From: Dyadobacter sp. CY261
GTDB lineage: Bacteria; Bacteroidota; Bacteroidia; Cytophagales; Spirosomataceae
NCBI RefSeq assembly: GCF_021440085.1
Contig: NZ_JAKCPW010000007.1
Coordinates: 62,001 to 126,000, forward strand
Direction: 5' to 3'
DNA length: 64,000 bases
Numbering within the stretch: the stretch's first letter is position 1; each line of letters opens with the position of its first letter. The notes beneath the pieces were generated by a model, which was given only the letters and a program-made list of their open reading frames with translations, ran no database searches and was not told the origin of the DNA. A program made the translations under genes and the position numbers. Below, in pieces: positions 1 through 7,962 of the stretch.

Positions 1-227
1 AAACTTTGACGCAATTCTCTGCCAATGAAATCATTAAAAAATACAGAATCAAAAAATCTTCCCTGCTACTGGAAAATAATGAAGGGAATGTATCCGAAGT
101 GATGTACGATGTGGGCTTTTCCAACCTTTCGTATTTTTCCAAGTGTTTTCGGGAGGAGTTTGGCGTCTCGCCCAAGGAATATGCCAGAAGCTCCTCCAGG
201 AAGTTTGATATAGAGCGCATTCTCTAG
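1..227 (+). CDS. AraC-type regulator, C-terminal DNA-binding end (5' end outside window)
   Basis: Only the last ~75 codons lie in the window, and the reading frame is open to base 1. The visible protein is the second half of an AraC-type helix-turn-helix domain: a helix ending in KKYRIKKSSLLL, then VSEVMYDVGFSNLSYFSKCF and a FGVSPKEYA tail, which is the AraC signature. The domain order cannot be seen, so it may be a plain AraC regulator or the output end of a hybrid two-component protein, both common in Bacteroidota. The TTG at base 6 is not a credible start because the homology runs through it. No partner gene is visible on this side. Confidence 0.8.
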   Translation, partial: TLTQFSANEIIKKYRIKKSSLLLENNEGNVSEVMYDVGFSNLSYFSKCFREEFGVSPKEYARSSSRKFDIERIL

Positions 228-238
228 ATAGTTCGGTT

Positions 239-281
239 TGGTCAACCTAGCCGGAGTCGAACCAGCAACGTACGGGCTATT
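239..281 (-). other. tRNA 3'-end-like fragment, possible att scar
   Basis: On the minus strand a perfect T-arm can be read: stem GCTGG, loop TTCGACT, stem CCGGC (bases 250-266), followed by a 7-nt acceptor-like strand TAGGTTG, one base, and CCA (239-241). No matching 5' acceptor strand, D-arm or good anticodon arm is present in the next 80 bases, so it is not a complete tRNA gene. Such 3' tRNA pieces are often left where an integrating element recombined at a tRNA gene. The alternative is a chance match; the 10-base T-arm consensus is rare but not impossible. Confidence 0.35.
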
Positions 282-343
282 GCACCTTAACCAAAGTATA
301 ATATACGTAGCGGAGTTCTTTTAAAGAGAGTAATTTATCAAAT

Positions 344-3300
344 ATGCGTTACTCACTCTTCACTTGCTGGATAACTGCCGTTCTTCTTCTAGGATCACCA
401 CTGCTGGCTTATGGCCAAACGAGTGCAGTACTCACAGGCAACGTGACGGATGCCACCACTGGAAAACCGATGCCGTTTGCCAGTGTGTATGTTAACGGCA
501 GCACCCAAGGGGCTGTCACTGACGAAAAGGGAACATATACCCTTACTTTACTTTCACTGGGTACGGTGGAAATTGTTGCTTCATTTGTTGGGTATGAGTC
601 GGCTATGCAAAAAATCCGATTTGAAAATACTTCTTCGCAAAAAGCCAATTTCCGGCTCAAAGCAAGTGAACAAATGCTGGATGCTGTAACTGTACGGGGC
701 AACACGAAGCGGTCGGCACGACATTTACGTCAGTTTAAAAAGCAACTCCTTGGTGAGCCATTCGGCGGACAGTGCCTGCTTGTAAACAGTGAAGTTCTTA
801 ACTTTAAGGAAGATAAAAAACATCTGTATGCGACGGCTAGTGAGCCGTTAATTATTGATAATCAGGCACTGGGTTATAGGCTGATCTATGATTTGCAGCA
901 TTTCGATGCTACTCCGTCGGGGAAGGTTTATTCTGCTGGTACTGCCCGGTTCGAAGAACTCAAACCCGAAAACGAACGGCAGGCCGACCGGTTCCGGCGC
1001 AATCGGCTGACTGCTTACCTAGGATCTACCCGACATCTAATGGCCAGCCTGATAGACGGAACTTTCGAACAGGCTGGCTTTATGATTTATCAGGAAGATG
1101 TTACTAAGCCAATCTCCGTCGAACGTCGGACCATTACGCTTGCCGCTGCGGTAGGCGAATACAAACGTTTGATTCCCATTCAGGTTTCCAAGGTGATTCA
1201 AGCCGGTCGGTTACCGACTGAACGCAGATTGGTTTCGCCCATGAAACTGATCGTATTTTACACAAAGGCTTCCTCCCGTTTCTCCCCCTATCCGGACGCC
1301 CGCTACGCTTATACGGAAATGAAACTGCCAAGCGGACAGATGCAAATGACTGCCGATGGAGTCATTACAATGCCTGAGGGTATGGAAACGGAAGGCTCAA
1401 TGGGTGATGACAGGCTATCAACCATGTTGCCCGCCGAATGGAAACCCGAAAAAAGTGAGATGGAGCCAGCTATAACCGGTGCATTGACTGCACAGGGAAA
1501 ACTTGCGCCATCTGACACCTGTCTGGGTAACATCAGTGCGGCTTTCAACGAGCGATTCAAGTTGCTGGCTCCCTCATTGTTTGTACACATTGACAAACCT
1601 TTTTATGCCACCGGCGACCGGCTCTGGATGAGCACGTACTTACTTGATGCTCCCAGTCACCAGCGAGCCGGTGGTGAAACAGCGATGCACGTCGACCTGA
1701 TTACGGCAACAGGAAAACTAGTGCAGCACCAGTGGGTGCGCATGGTAGACGGACGTGGTCAGGGCAATTTTCGCCTGTCCGATACCCTTACGACAGGAAT
1801 GTATCGCCTGCGCGCCTATACCGATGAAGATGACGGGCAGCGACGCCCCGCTTTCGAGCGGTCTGTGTCGATTCATAATTTGCTTCGGAACGGCTTACCA
1901 GCAAGTATTGATTCCGTTTCTCAGCAATTAGACATTCAGGTTTTGCCGGAAGGTGGTCGCTGGATTTCAGGGTTACCAGCCCGCGTAGGTGTGAAGATCG
2001 TACAGCCGAATGGTCATGGCTTGCCTACTGCGGGACGTATTATTGACAATGTGGGCATTGAAGTAGTCCGGTTTCAGACCAATCAGCATGGAATGACCAG
2101 CGTATTAATGGAGCCCAGACCGGAACAGACTTACTACGCAGAGGTAAACTATAACAACCAGTTGCAGCACATTCTCTTGCCAAAAACCGAAAACGAGGGG
2201 CTGTTGCTTTCAGCCGATGCGATTAGCGATACAGCCCGTCTGGCATTAACGATCACGAGCTCCAACCGGGCCGCTGCTGACTCCGTGTACATTCTGATTC
2301 AGCAATACGGTCAGATAGTCGATCAGCGAAAAATTTTCCTGCAAAATGGGCTGGCGAAGATAAGCCTGCCGATGATTGGCTGGTTGCCTGGTCTTGCACA
2401 AGTCACCCTCTACGATGTCACAGCCAAGCCACAAGCCGAGCGATTATTTTTTGTGCCGGAATTCATCACGCCAGTTCGTGTGACATTAAAGTTTAATAAA
2501 AATGGATATCAGCCACGTGAAGAAGTTATCCTGGGCGTCAATTTGAAAGATAACGGATCAAATGTGTCAGCAGCCTTGTCAGCGGCGATTACCGATGCCA
2601 GCAAAGTGCCCGCTGATACCACCGAGGCAATGTTACCAGCACACCTGCTGCTGACCGGAGAGCTGCGTGGGCATGTTGAAAACCCTAACCAATACGTAAT
2701 GAACCACTCGGCAGAGACTCGTAAATCTCTCGACGACCTGCTACTGACGCAGGGCTGGCGGCGGGTTAGTGGCACGTCGTCAGCCGATTCGCTTGGTGGG
2801 GTATCGCTCAGCGGCCGCATTCTGAATTCAAAAAATCAACCCATACCTGGCGCTCAGATTGTTGTGGCGTCAGCAGAGCCTGGACAATCGTTCGTAAGGT
2901 CGGCAGCGGCTGACGCGCAAGGGCGTTTTCGAATGGCGGGAATGGCTATTGCCGATACCGCAACGCTAATGGTGCAAATCACGGGGCGTAATTCAAGAAA
3001 AATGTCTGGCAAAGAAGCCTTTCTGGTTCAGGAGGGACCCGAAAAATTATGGGAATTCAGTAAAATGTCTTCTACGCCAAAGTGGCCGATGCTGGGAGCT
3101 CAACTGGAACAAGCCTCGACTCGGCAAAAGGCAAACACCGAATTTTACCGCGATAAAACGGCAAAACAATTGAATGAAGTGACTGTTCGAGCGCAGAAAT
3201 TCAATGAAAGGCCTGATGATATTCAAATGCGGAGCTTACACAATCATGCCGATGCCACGATCATTTTCAATGAGAAATCGCCAAACTACCCAAATGTGTA

Positions 3301-3892
3301 TGAAATGATCCAAGGGCGCTTTGCGGGCGTGACTGTACTGCGAACTGTGGCAGCACCAGAGAGCCCGACAGCGCCCCCTGGATATCTGGTGTCCATTCGG
3401 GGCGGTAGACAGCCCTTGTTTTTGATGGATGGCTTACCGATTGAAGACCCTGACGGAACCGTTTTGATGAACTTCAATCCAGGAGACATTGAACGTGTCG
3501 AACTGCTAAAAAATGCTGGCACAGCGGGTATATACGGGGTTCGGGGAGGTAACGGGGTAATTGCATTTTACTCTAAAAGTGCGCGTTCCATGCAGGCAGG
3601 CACGAAACCGAACGAGGGTATGCAACCGATTCAATTCATTGGATATCCATCCGTGCAGCGTGAATTTTATGTACCACGCTACGATGCGGGTGTAATCGCC
3701 AGCACCATTTCCGGCCCCGTTGATGACCGGGATGTGCTATACTGGAAACCTATGATACAAACCGATAGTCAGGGAAATAGCCAGCTGCGTTTTCCATTGT
3801 CAGACATCGTACGAACGCTACGGGTCGTGATACAAGGCATTACAGCTGACGGTCGTCCAGTGCTGGGCGTTCAGCTAATCAGGGTTCAATAA
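344..3892 (+). CDS. Secreted macroglobulin-like (MG2) protein with TonB-plug domain and no beta-barrel
   Basis: A 1182-residue exported protein. Residues 1-25 are a signal peptide ending in AYGQ. Residues ~27-110 are a carboxypeptidase-regulatory-like beta-sandwich (VTDATTGKPMPFASVYVNG). Around 412 comes FVHIDKPFYATGDRLWMSTY, the typical opening of an MG2 macroglobulin domain. A second regulatory-like fold is near 820-900. Residues ~985-1080 resemble the plug of TonB-dependent receptors (LFLMDGLPIEDPDG, then NPGDIERVELLKNAGTAGIYG). The last ~50 residues are another beta domain. The 22-strand barrel expected after a plug is absent, so it is not a transporter by itself. This family is known in Bacteroidota, but its role is unclear; capture or inhibition of extracellular macromolecules at the surface is an inference. 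It stands alone, with no codirectional partner nearby. Confidence 0.75.
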   Translation: MRYSLFTCWITAVLLLGSPLLAYGQTSAVLTGNVTDATTGKPMPFASVYVNGSTQGAVTDEKGTYTLTLLSLGTVEIVASFVGYESAMQKIRFENTSSQKANFRLKASEQMLDAVTVRGNTKRSARHLRQFKKQLLGEPFGGQCLLVNSEVLNFKEDKKHLYATASEPLIIDNQALGYRLIYDLQHFDATPSGKVYSAGTARFEELKPENERQADRFRRNRLTAYLGSTRHLMASLIDGTFEQAGFMIYQEDVTKPISVERRTITLAAAVGEYKRLIPIQVSKVIQAGRLPTERRLVSPMKLIVFYTKASSRFSPYPDARYAYTEMKLPSGQMQMTADGVITMPEGMETEGSMGDDRLSTMLPAEWKPEKSEMEPAITGALTAQGKLAPSDTCLGNISAAFNERFKLLAPSLFVHIDKPFYATGDRLWMSTYLLDAPSHQRAGGETAMHVDLITATGKLVQHQWVRMVDGRGQGNFRLSDTLTTGMYRLRAYTDEDDGQRRPAFERSVSIHNLLRNGLPASIDSVSQQLDIQVLPEGGRWISGLPARVGVKIVQPNGHGLPTAGRIIDNVGIEVVRFQTNQHGMTSVLMEPRPEQTYYAEVNYNNQLQHILLPKTENEGLLLSADAISDTARLALTITSSNRAAADSVYILIQQYGQIVDQRKIFLQNGLAKISLPMIGWLPGLAQVTLYDVTAKPQAERLFFVPEFITPVRVTLKFNKNGYQPREEVILGVNLKDNGSNVSAALSAAITDASKVPADTTEAMLPAHLLLTGELRGHVENPNQYVMNHSAETRKSLDDLLLTQGWRRVSGTSSADSLGGVSLSGRILNSKNQPIPGAQIVVASAEPGQSFVRSAAADAQGRFRMAGMAIADTATLMVQITGRNSRKMSGKEAFLVQEGPEKLWEFSKMSSTPKWPMLGAQLEQASTRQKANTEFYRDKTAKQLNEVTVRAQKFNERPDDIQMRSLHNHADATIIFNEKSPNYPNVYEMIQGRFAGVTVLRTVAAPESPTAPPGYLVSIRGGRQPLFLMDGLPIEDPDGTVLMNFNPGDIERVELLKNAGTAGIYGVRGGNGVIAFYSKSARSMQAGTKPNEGMQPIQFIGYPSVQREFYVPRYDAGVIASTISGPVDDRDVLYWKPMIQTDSQGNSQLRFPLSDIVRTLRVVIQGITADGRPVLGVQLIRVQ

Positions 3893-4259
3893 TCTAGTGA
3901 CTTATGTTCCAGGATATCGTAGCTCTGGCCCAGGGCTGTCCGTACAAACCAGGAAACTCTTCGGTTCTTGAAGTTATCTATATTTCTTCATATGTGCATA
4001 GCCGGCAGGGAGCTTCGGTCCGTGGTTACTTCTCCCATTTGTCGTTTAATGATCGTGCGCGAAAACGGTGGTATTTATGAACCAGGAGGGCATTTGGATT
4101 AAGGTTGTAATTGCGACTTTGATATGCATATTTGCCCTTTTCAGCACATTTAATTCAAAAGACATGGTGTATAAATGTAATTAAAAGCTGGGGTGCCCAT
4201 TTAACTGCGTGGATTAGCTTTTTGCAACTTTCCTGCCACCATCCTGTCTAACCCTGGGA
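3893..4259. other. Intergenic region before the ECF sigma operon
   Basis: 367 bases without a convincing gene. It contains an ECF-type promoter at its right end (4224-4251). An open frame of 35 codons at 4077-4184 (+) would encode a peptide with one hydrophobic stretch (VVIATLICIFALF). It has no visible ribosome-binding site and I do not call it a gene. Confidence 0.5.
4224..4251 (+). promoter_or_regulatory. Putative ECF-sigma (autoregulatory) promoter
   Basis: GCAACTT at 4224-4230 and GTCTAA at 4246-4251, with 15 bases between, resemble the -35 and -10 elements used by ECF sigma factors of the RpoE group. The pair lies directly before the sigma-factor gene, the usual place for autoregulation. 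The -10 box ends 8 bases before the ATG at 4260, so the transcript would be leaderless or nearly so. Confidence 0.45.
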
Positions 4260-4865
4260 ATGGAATATAACGATGATAAACAGTCAGACCAACGATTGGT
4301 CGAGCGTGTGTTACGCGGGGACACAGCGGCATTCCGTTCTGTGATCGATCGCACTCAAGGGATGGTGACACAGATTGTTTTCAAAATGGTGGCCAATGCG
4401 GAAGACCGCCGTGACATTGCCCAGGACGTTTACTTAAAAGTATTTCACAAGCTTGGCAGTTTTAAGTTCCAGTCAAAGCTTTCTACATGGGTATGGCAGA
4501 TCACGTTCAACACATGCACCAATTACCTGCAAAAAAGGAAACTGACTGTTATTGATCTTTCAAACTTGCAAAATGAAGCCAACGATTGGCGACCTGAATT
4601 CGCCGATCAGTCGGACATTTATGAAAGTGACCTGGAAAAGCAGCTGATGAATGCTGATTTGTCAAGAATACTGGAAAATGAGATCAATAAACTTCCACCG
4701 CTTTACAAGATCCTAATCACGCTATATCACCACGAAGAAATGAGCTACCACGAAATTGGTCGGATCGTTGAACTTCCTGAGGGAACGGTGAAAAGCTATC
4801 TTTTCAGGGCACGGAAAACATTAAAGGACCAGTTGTCAATAGCGTATAAAAACGGGACATTATGA
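4260..4865 (+). CDS. RNA polymerase sigma factor, ECF (sigma-70, RpoE-like)
   Basis: 201 residues, the usual length for an ECF sigma factor. Region 2 is seen at ~15-90 (FRSVIDRTQGMVTQIVFKMV, then EDRRDIAQDVYLKVFHKLGSF and STWVWQITFNTCTNYL). Region 4 is at ~140-195, with the recognition helix MSYHEIGRIVELPEGTVKSYLFRARKTLK. It directs RNA polymerase to a small regulon, probably including its own operon (see the promoter upstream). The stop codon overlaps the start of the next gene in ATGA, so the sigma factor and its anti-sigma factor are translationally coupled. It is the first of four genes read together to 7488. Confidence 0.9.
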   Translation: MEYNDDKQSDQRLVERVLRGDTAAFRSVIDRTQGMVTQIVFKMVANAEDRRDIAQDVYLKVFHKLGSFKFQSKLSTWVWQITFNTCTNYLQKRKLTVIDLSNLQNEANDWRPEFADQSDIYESDLEKQLMNADLSRILENEINKLPPLYKILITLYHHEEMSYHEIGRIVELPEGTVKSYLFRARKTLKDQLSIAYKNGTL

Positions 4866-5311
4866 AACCAACCCATCTTACCGATACCGAAATTCAACTA
4901 TATGCCTTACAATCGGCCGACAGTAATCCGGCCGCGTTAGAACATGTCCGGCATTGCGAAAGCTGTCAGGCGCGGGCCCGTGAGTATACATTACTATTCC
5001 ATGCAGTTGGACAGCAGACCAGGCCGGCTTTCGATTTCGATCTGCCCGAAGTAGTGATGGGGCATTTGGTACAACCTAAGGCAAGTCCGGTTGGGCAATT
5101 ACTGATTGTTTCTGGCATTTCGTTCCTTTCAGCCGCTTTTCTGGGAACGATGGTTTTTCTTTTTGGCCAACAATTACTCGATCTGTTTAGCAACCGGAGC
5201 CAGGTCGTGCTTTATACTGCAATGGCTTTCCCCGGCGCATTGACCATCTTACTGGTCATCGAGAGTTACCGGGAATTTCAGGGAAAAATGAAGCAGTTAA
5301 ATTTCAATTGA
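4862..5311 (+). CDS. Zinc-finger-type anti-sigma factor, membrane-anchored
   Basis: 149 residues. The N-terminus has the H-x3-C-x2-C signature of ZAS anti-sigma factors (H28, C32, C35, in HVRHCESC), which is the part that binds an ECF sigma factor. Two hydrophobic segments follow at ~78-105 and ~116-136, so the protein is held in the inner membrane. Its start overlaps the sigma-factor stop (ATGA). By family knowledge it should keep the sigma factor inactive until a signal is sensed. The short C-terminal tail after the second segment leaves little room for a periplasmic sensor domain, so the next gene may supply sensing; that is inference. Confidence 0.75.
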   Translation: MKPTHLTDTEIQLYALQSADSNPAALEHVRHCESCQARAREYTLLFHAVGQQTRPAFDFDLPEVVMGHLVQPKASPVGQLLIVSGISFLSAAFLGTMVFLFGQQLLDLFSNRSQVVLYTAMAFPGALTILLVIESYREFQGKMKQLNFN

Positions 5312-5364
5312 ATTTTGAAACAAAAAATCTCCCGGACTGTCTAATCCGGTATAAAGCACAAAAC

Positions 5365-5787
5365 ATGAAAAGGATAACATTTACCCTATTTGCCAGTTTA
5401 GCCCCGTCGGTCTTAAATGCGCAATCATTTAGTGAGGCATTTGCGGATAGTGATATGCTTAAAATTGGCATTGCCGTCATTTGCATGGGACTTGCAATGC
5501 TGTTTATCCTGGAAATGTTCAGGCGTTTTTTTGATTTCCAAATTAAGAGCAAGGCACTGGAAATGAGGGTTCCGGAAGAACTAGCGTCCGTTATCTTGAA
5601 TGACAAGCCGGGAAAGGATCGAAAATCCGGCATCAAATGGTCTTTCATTTTTGCCGGACTTGGATTTGGCCTGACGCTCGTACATTACACCCGACCCTGG
5701 GGCACCCATTCCTTTGCAATAATGGCATTCAGCCTTGCAGCTGCATTTTTCGGCTACTACTGCTATATCCGTTTTTCGGAAAAATAG
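5365..5787 (+). CDS. Small membrane protein in the ECF sigma operon, unknown function
   Basis: 140 residues from the ATG at 5365. A longer frame begins at a TTG at 5308 inside the previous stop, but the protein from 5365 starts with a normal signal or anchor sequence (MKRITFTLFASLAPSVLNAQ), so I prefer that start. Further hydrophobic stretches are at ~31-48, ~95-107 and ~112-130, suggesting three membrane spans after the leader. The middle is charged (RRFFDFQIKSKALEMRVPEE). I do not recognise the family. Its place between the anti-sigma factor and the S41-type peptidase suggests a part in the same envelope signalling unit. Confidence 0.6.
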   Translation: MKRITFTLFASLAPSVLNAQSFSEAFADSDMLKIGIAVICMGLAMLFILEMFRRFFDFQIKSKALEMRVPEELASVILNDKPGKDRKSGIKWSFIFAGLGFGLTLVHYTRPWGTHSFAIMAFSLAAAFFGYYCYIRFSEK

Positions 5788-5811
5788 TACTCACTCCCAA
5801 TCACTAACATC

Positions 5812-7488
5812 ATGAAATCGATCGAATCTAGCCCGTATTGGGTAAGGGGAATTATTGTCTATTTTCTCCTGTTCAATCTGCCGGTCACGTGCATTTTTGC
5901 ACAGCACAATTTGCCAGTGATAAAAGCAACTGCTACAAATGTGAAGATCAAAGACGGGTACGTCATTCGGGAAGGGATATGGAATCTTTCTCCGGAAGTA
6001 AAGCCGGACGTTTACTACGTACTAAGGCCTAATTCTAAACATAATGTTACTTTTTACACGGATATTGACTCCATTTTCTTTTCTGTTTTGCCCGGTAACG
6101 ATTATGAGTTTATAGTACTATTAAACGGGAAAGATTCTTGTTTTACCCGGATCTCCGCTGTGGGGGCTGGAAGCATCAGAGACGTTGGGCAAGGCACAGA
6201 GGCTTTGATTAGTCCGGAAATGCTGGCCATGGATTTTGTTGTTTTTCGTGACTATCTTCAAAGTGAGCACCCGGGCTTATACCGCTATAAATCCAGAGAA
6301 AGGCTACAAGCCGTATTTGACAGCTGCTTGCTTTCAATTACACGACCGCAAACCAGACTGGAATTTGCCAGGAAGATTCTTTTCGCAATCAGTGAAATTC
6401 AGGATGGACATACCGGCTCGAACATCTCTTCACTTTTGATCAAAAGCTATCTGGAATCGACAAAACTATTTCCGCTCTATCTATATTTTGTTAACGATAA
6501 GGCATTTATCAGCTGTAACAATACCGATGGGCTACCGGTAGGAACTGAAATTTTGTCTATTGACAATAAGCCGATTTTAGAAGTCAGAGCGCAATTGTTC
6601 AGCTATCTGCCATCCGACGGAAGTATTGAAACCAAGAAAAACCAGACACTTAATAACAATGGCGCCTTTCCATTTCTGTACCGTTGGATATTTGGGTTTG
6701 CGGATTCATTCTCAGTAAATTATAAAAGCACTGCAGGCGATATTAAAACGATCCAGGTTCCGGCACGGCTCGCCAGTGATTTCGAATGCGAAATAAATGC
6801 CGGGCGCAAAAGCGAACAGATGCTGAGTCTGGAATATCCGAAAAGAGGCGTGGGATTGCTAACGATTAAAACTTTTGACAGAAACCGACTGGGTGGAGCA
6901 GACCAGTATTTCGAGAAGTTCCTTGTCAAAAGCTTCTTAGAATTGAATGAAAAGAATGTAGAAAATCTGATCATCGACCTCCGTGACAATGCAGGCGGCC
7001 AGGATGAATATGGGGCGCAACTCTATTCCTACCTGACTAGCAAACCATTCCGGTATTATGCATCAGTTGAGTCAACTGGCAAGGTTTATACAAAGGAAGA
7101 AAACTCGTTACTCGGGACTTTACAGCCACAAGCATATAATTTCCGGGGTAAGGTATTTATCCTGATCAATGGCCTGTCATTTTCAACCACTGCCGAATTC
7201 TGCGCCATTACAAAAAGCAATTTGAAAGCGACGTTCATTGGTGAAGAAACAGGAGGTGGCTATAATGGGAATACCTCCGGTCAAACCATGAAAATAGAAC
7301 TGCCCAATAGCCATGTTCAGGTAATCATACCAAGGTTTAAATATGTGAATCAAGTCAAAGCGTCCTCGTTTACAGACCGGGGAGTTATTCCTGATCACAA
7401 GGTAATTCCAGATGTACTTGAGTATGTCAATGGCATGGATGTCGCTTTGCAATACACTTTTGATCTGATTGACGGTTCAAAAAAATGA
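5812..7488 (+). CDS. S41-family (tail-specific protease-like) peptidase
   Basis: 558 residues with an N-terminal signal or anchor segment (~12-30). The S41 core is clear: a small PDZ-like stretch around GTEILSIDNKPILEVRAQL, then ENLIIDLRDNAGGQDEYG, VFILINGLSFSTTAEF with the likely nucleophile Ser458, and the GEETGGGYNGNTSGQ loop. S41 enzymes cleave periplasmic or extracellular proteins with a Ser/Lys dyad. The catalytic lysine cannot be placed with certainty by eye. It is 24 bases after the membrane protein and on the same strand, so it is probably the last gene of the sigma/anti-sigma operon. It could be either the output of the sigma factor or the protease that relieves it. Confidence 0.8.
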   Translation: MKSIESSPYWVRGIIVYFLLFNLPVTCIFAQHNLPVIKATATNVKIKDGYVIREGIWNLSPEVKPDVYYVLRPNSKHNVTFYTDIDSIFFSVLPGNDYEFIVLLNGKDSCFTRISAVGAGSIRDVGQGTEALISPEMLAMDFVVFRDYLQSEHPGLYRYKSRERLQAVFDSCLLSITRPQTRLEFARKILFAISEIQDGHTGSNISSLLIKSYLESTKLFPLYLYFVNDKAFISCNNTDGLPVGTEILSIDNKPILEVRAQLFSYLPSDGSIETKKNQTLNNNGAFPFLYRWIFGFADSFSVNYKSTAGDIKTIQVPARLASDFECEINAGRKSEQMLSLEYPKRGVGLLTIKTFDRNRLGGADQYFEKFLVKSFLELNEKNVENLIIDLRDNAGGQDEYGAQLYSYLTSKPFRYYASVESTGKVYTKEENSLLGTLQPQAYNFRGKVFILINGLSFSTTAEFCAITKSNLKATFIGEETGGGYNGNTSGQTMKIELPNSHVQVIIPRFKYVNQVKASSFTDRGVIPDHKVIPDVLEYVNGMDVALQYTFDLIDGSKK

Positions 7489-7746
7489 TTGGGGATGATT
7501 TTATGCTATATCCCAATGTCATCATTATGTCGCTTTAAGCCGTAGTGTAACGTGGTACATGTCATTGTCTACGTAAGCATTGTAAAATAATCACAGCCGT
7601 CTTCGTGTCGGCGCACAACGCCAATGCCAAAAATACTGCGGTCTTTTTTGAGACTGCTTATTAGCAAAAATGATTTCTGTACTTAGCAAGAAACGGGCTT
7701 TTAGCTAGCAGTAAATTGGGTTGTTTTGATAAAAGGAAGTAACTCA

Positions 7747-7962
7747 ATGCATCACGTCAGTTACCCATCAATTTTATACTTTGGTAAACCAGTTGTATTA
7801 GTAGGCACTACCAATAGCGATGACACCTTCAATCTTGCACCCATTTCATCAGCATTTTGGCTAGGCTATCGCTGCATGATTGGTATAGCAGCACATTCCA
7901 AAACAACAGCAAACATTTTGAGAACAAGGGAGTGTGTGCTCAACCTTCCATCACCGTATCAA
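7747..7962 (+). pseudogene. Truncated flavin reductase-like protein (N-terminal 72 residues only)
   Basis: From the ATG at 7747, with an AAGGAAG ribosome-binding site, the protein matches the opening of FMN-binding flavin reductase-like (flavoredoxin type) enzymes: PSILYFGKPVVLVGTTNSDD, NLAPISSAFWLGYRCMIGI, then ECVLNLPS. Homology stops at about 7962. From there the DNA is the C-terminal coding end of the MFS gene read backwards, so the rest of the flavin-binding domain is missing. The frame continues to 8088 only as antisense of the transporter. This is a deletion or rearrangement junction; the missing half is not found elsewhere in the window. Confidence 0.75.
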
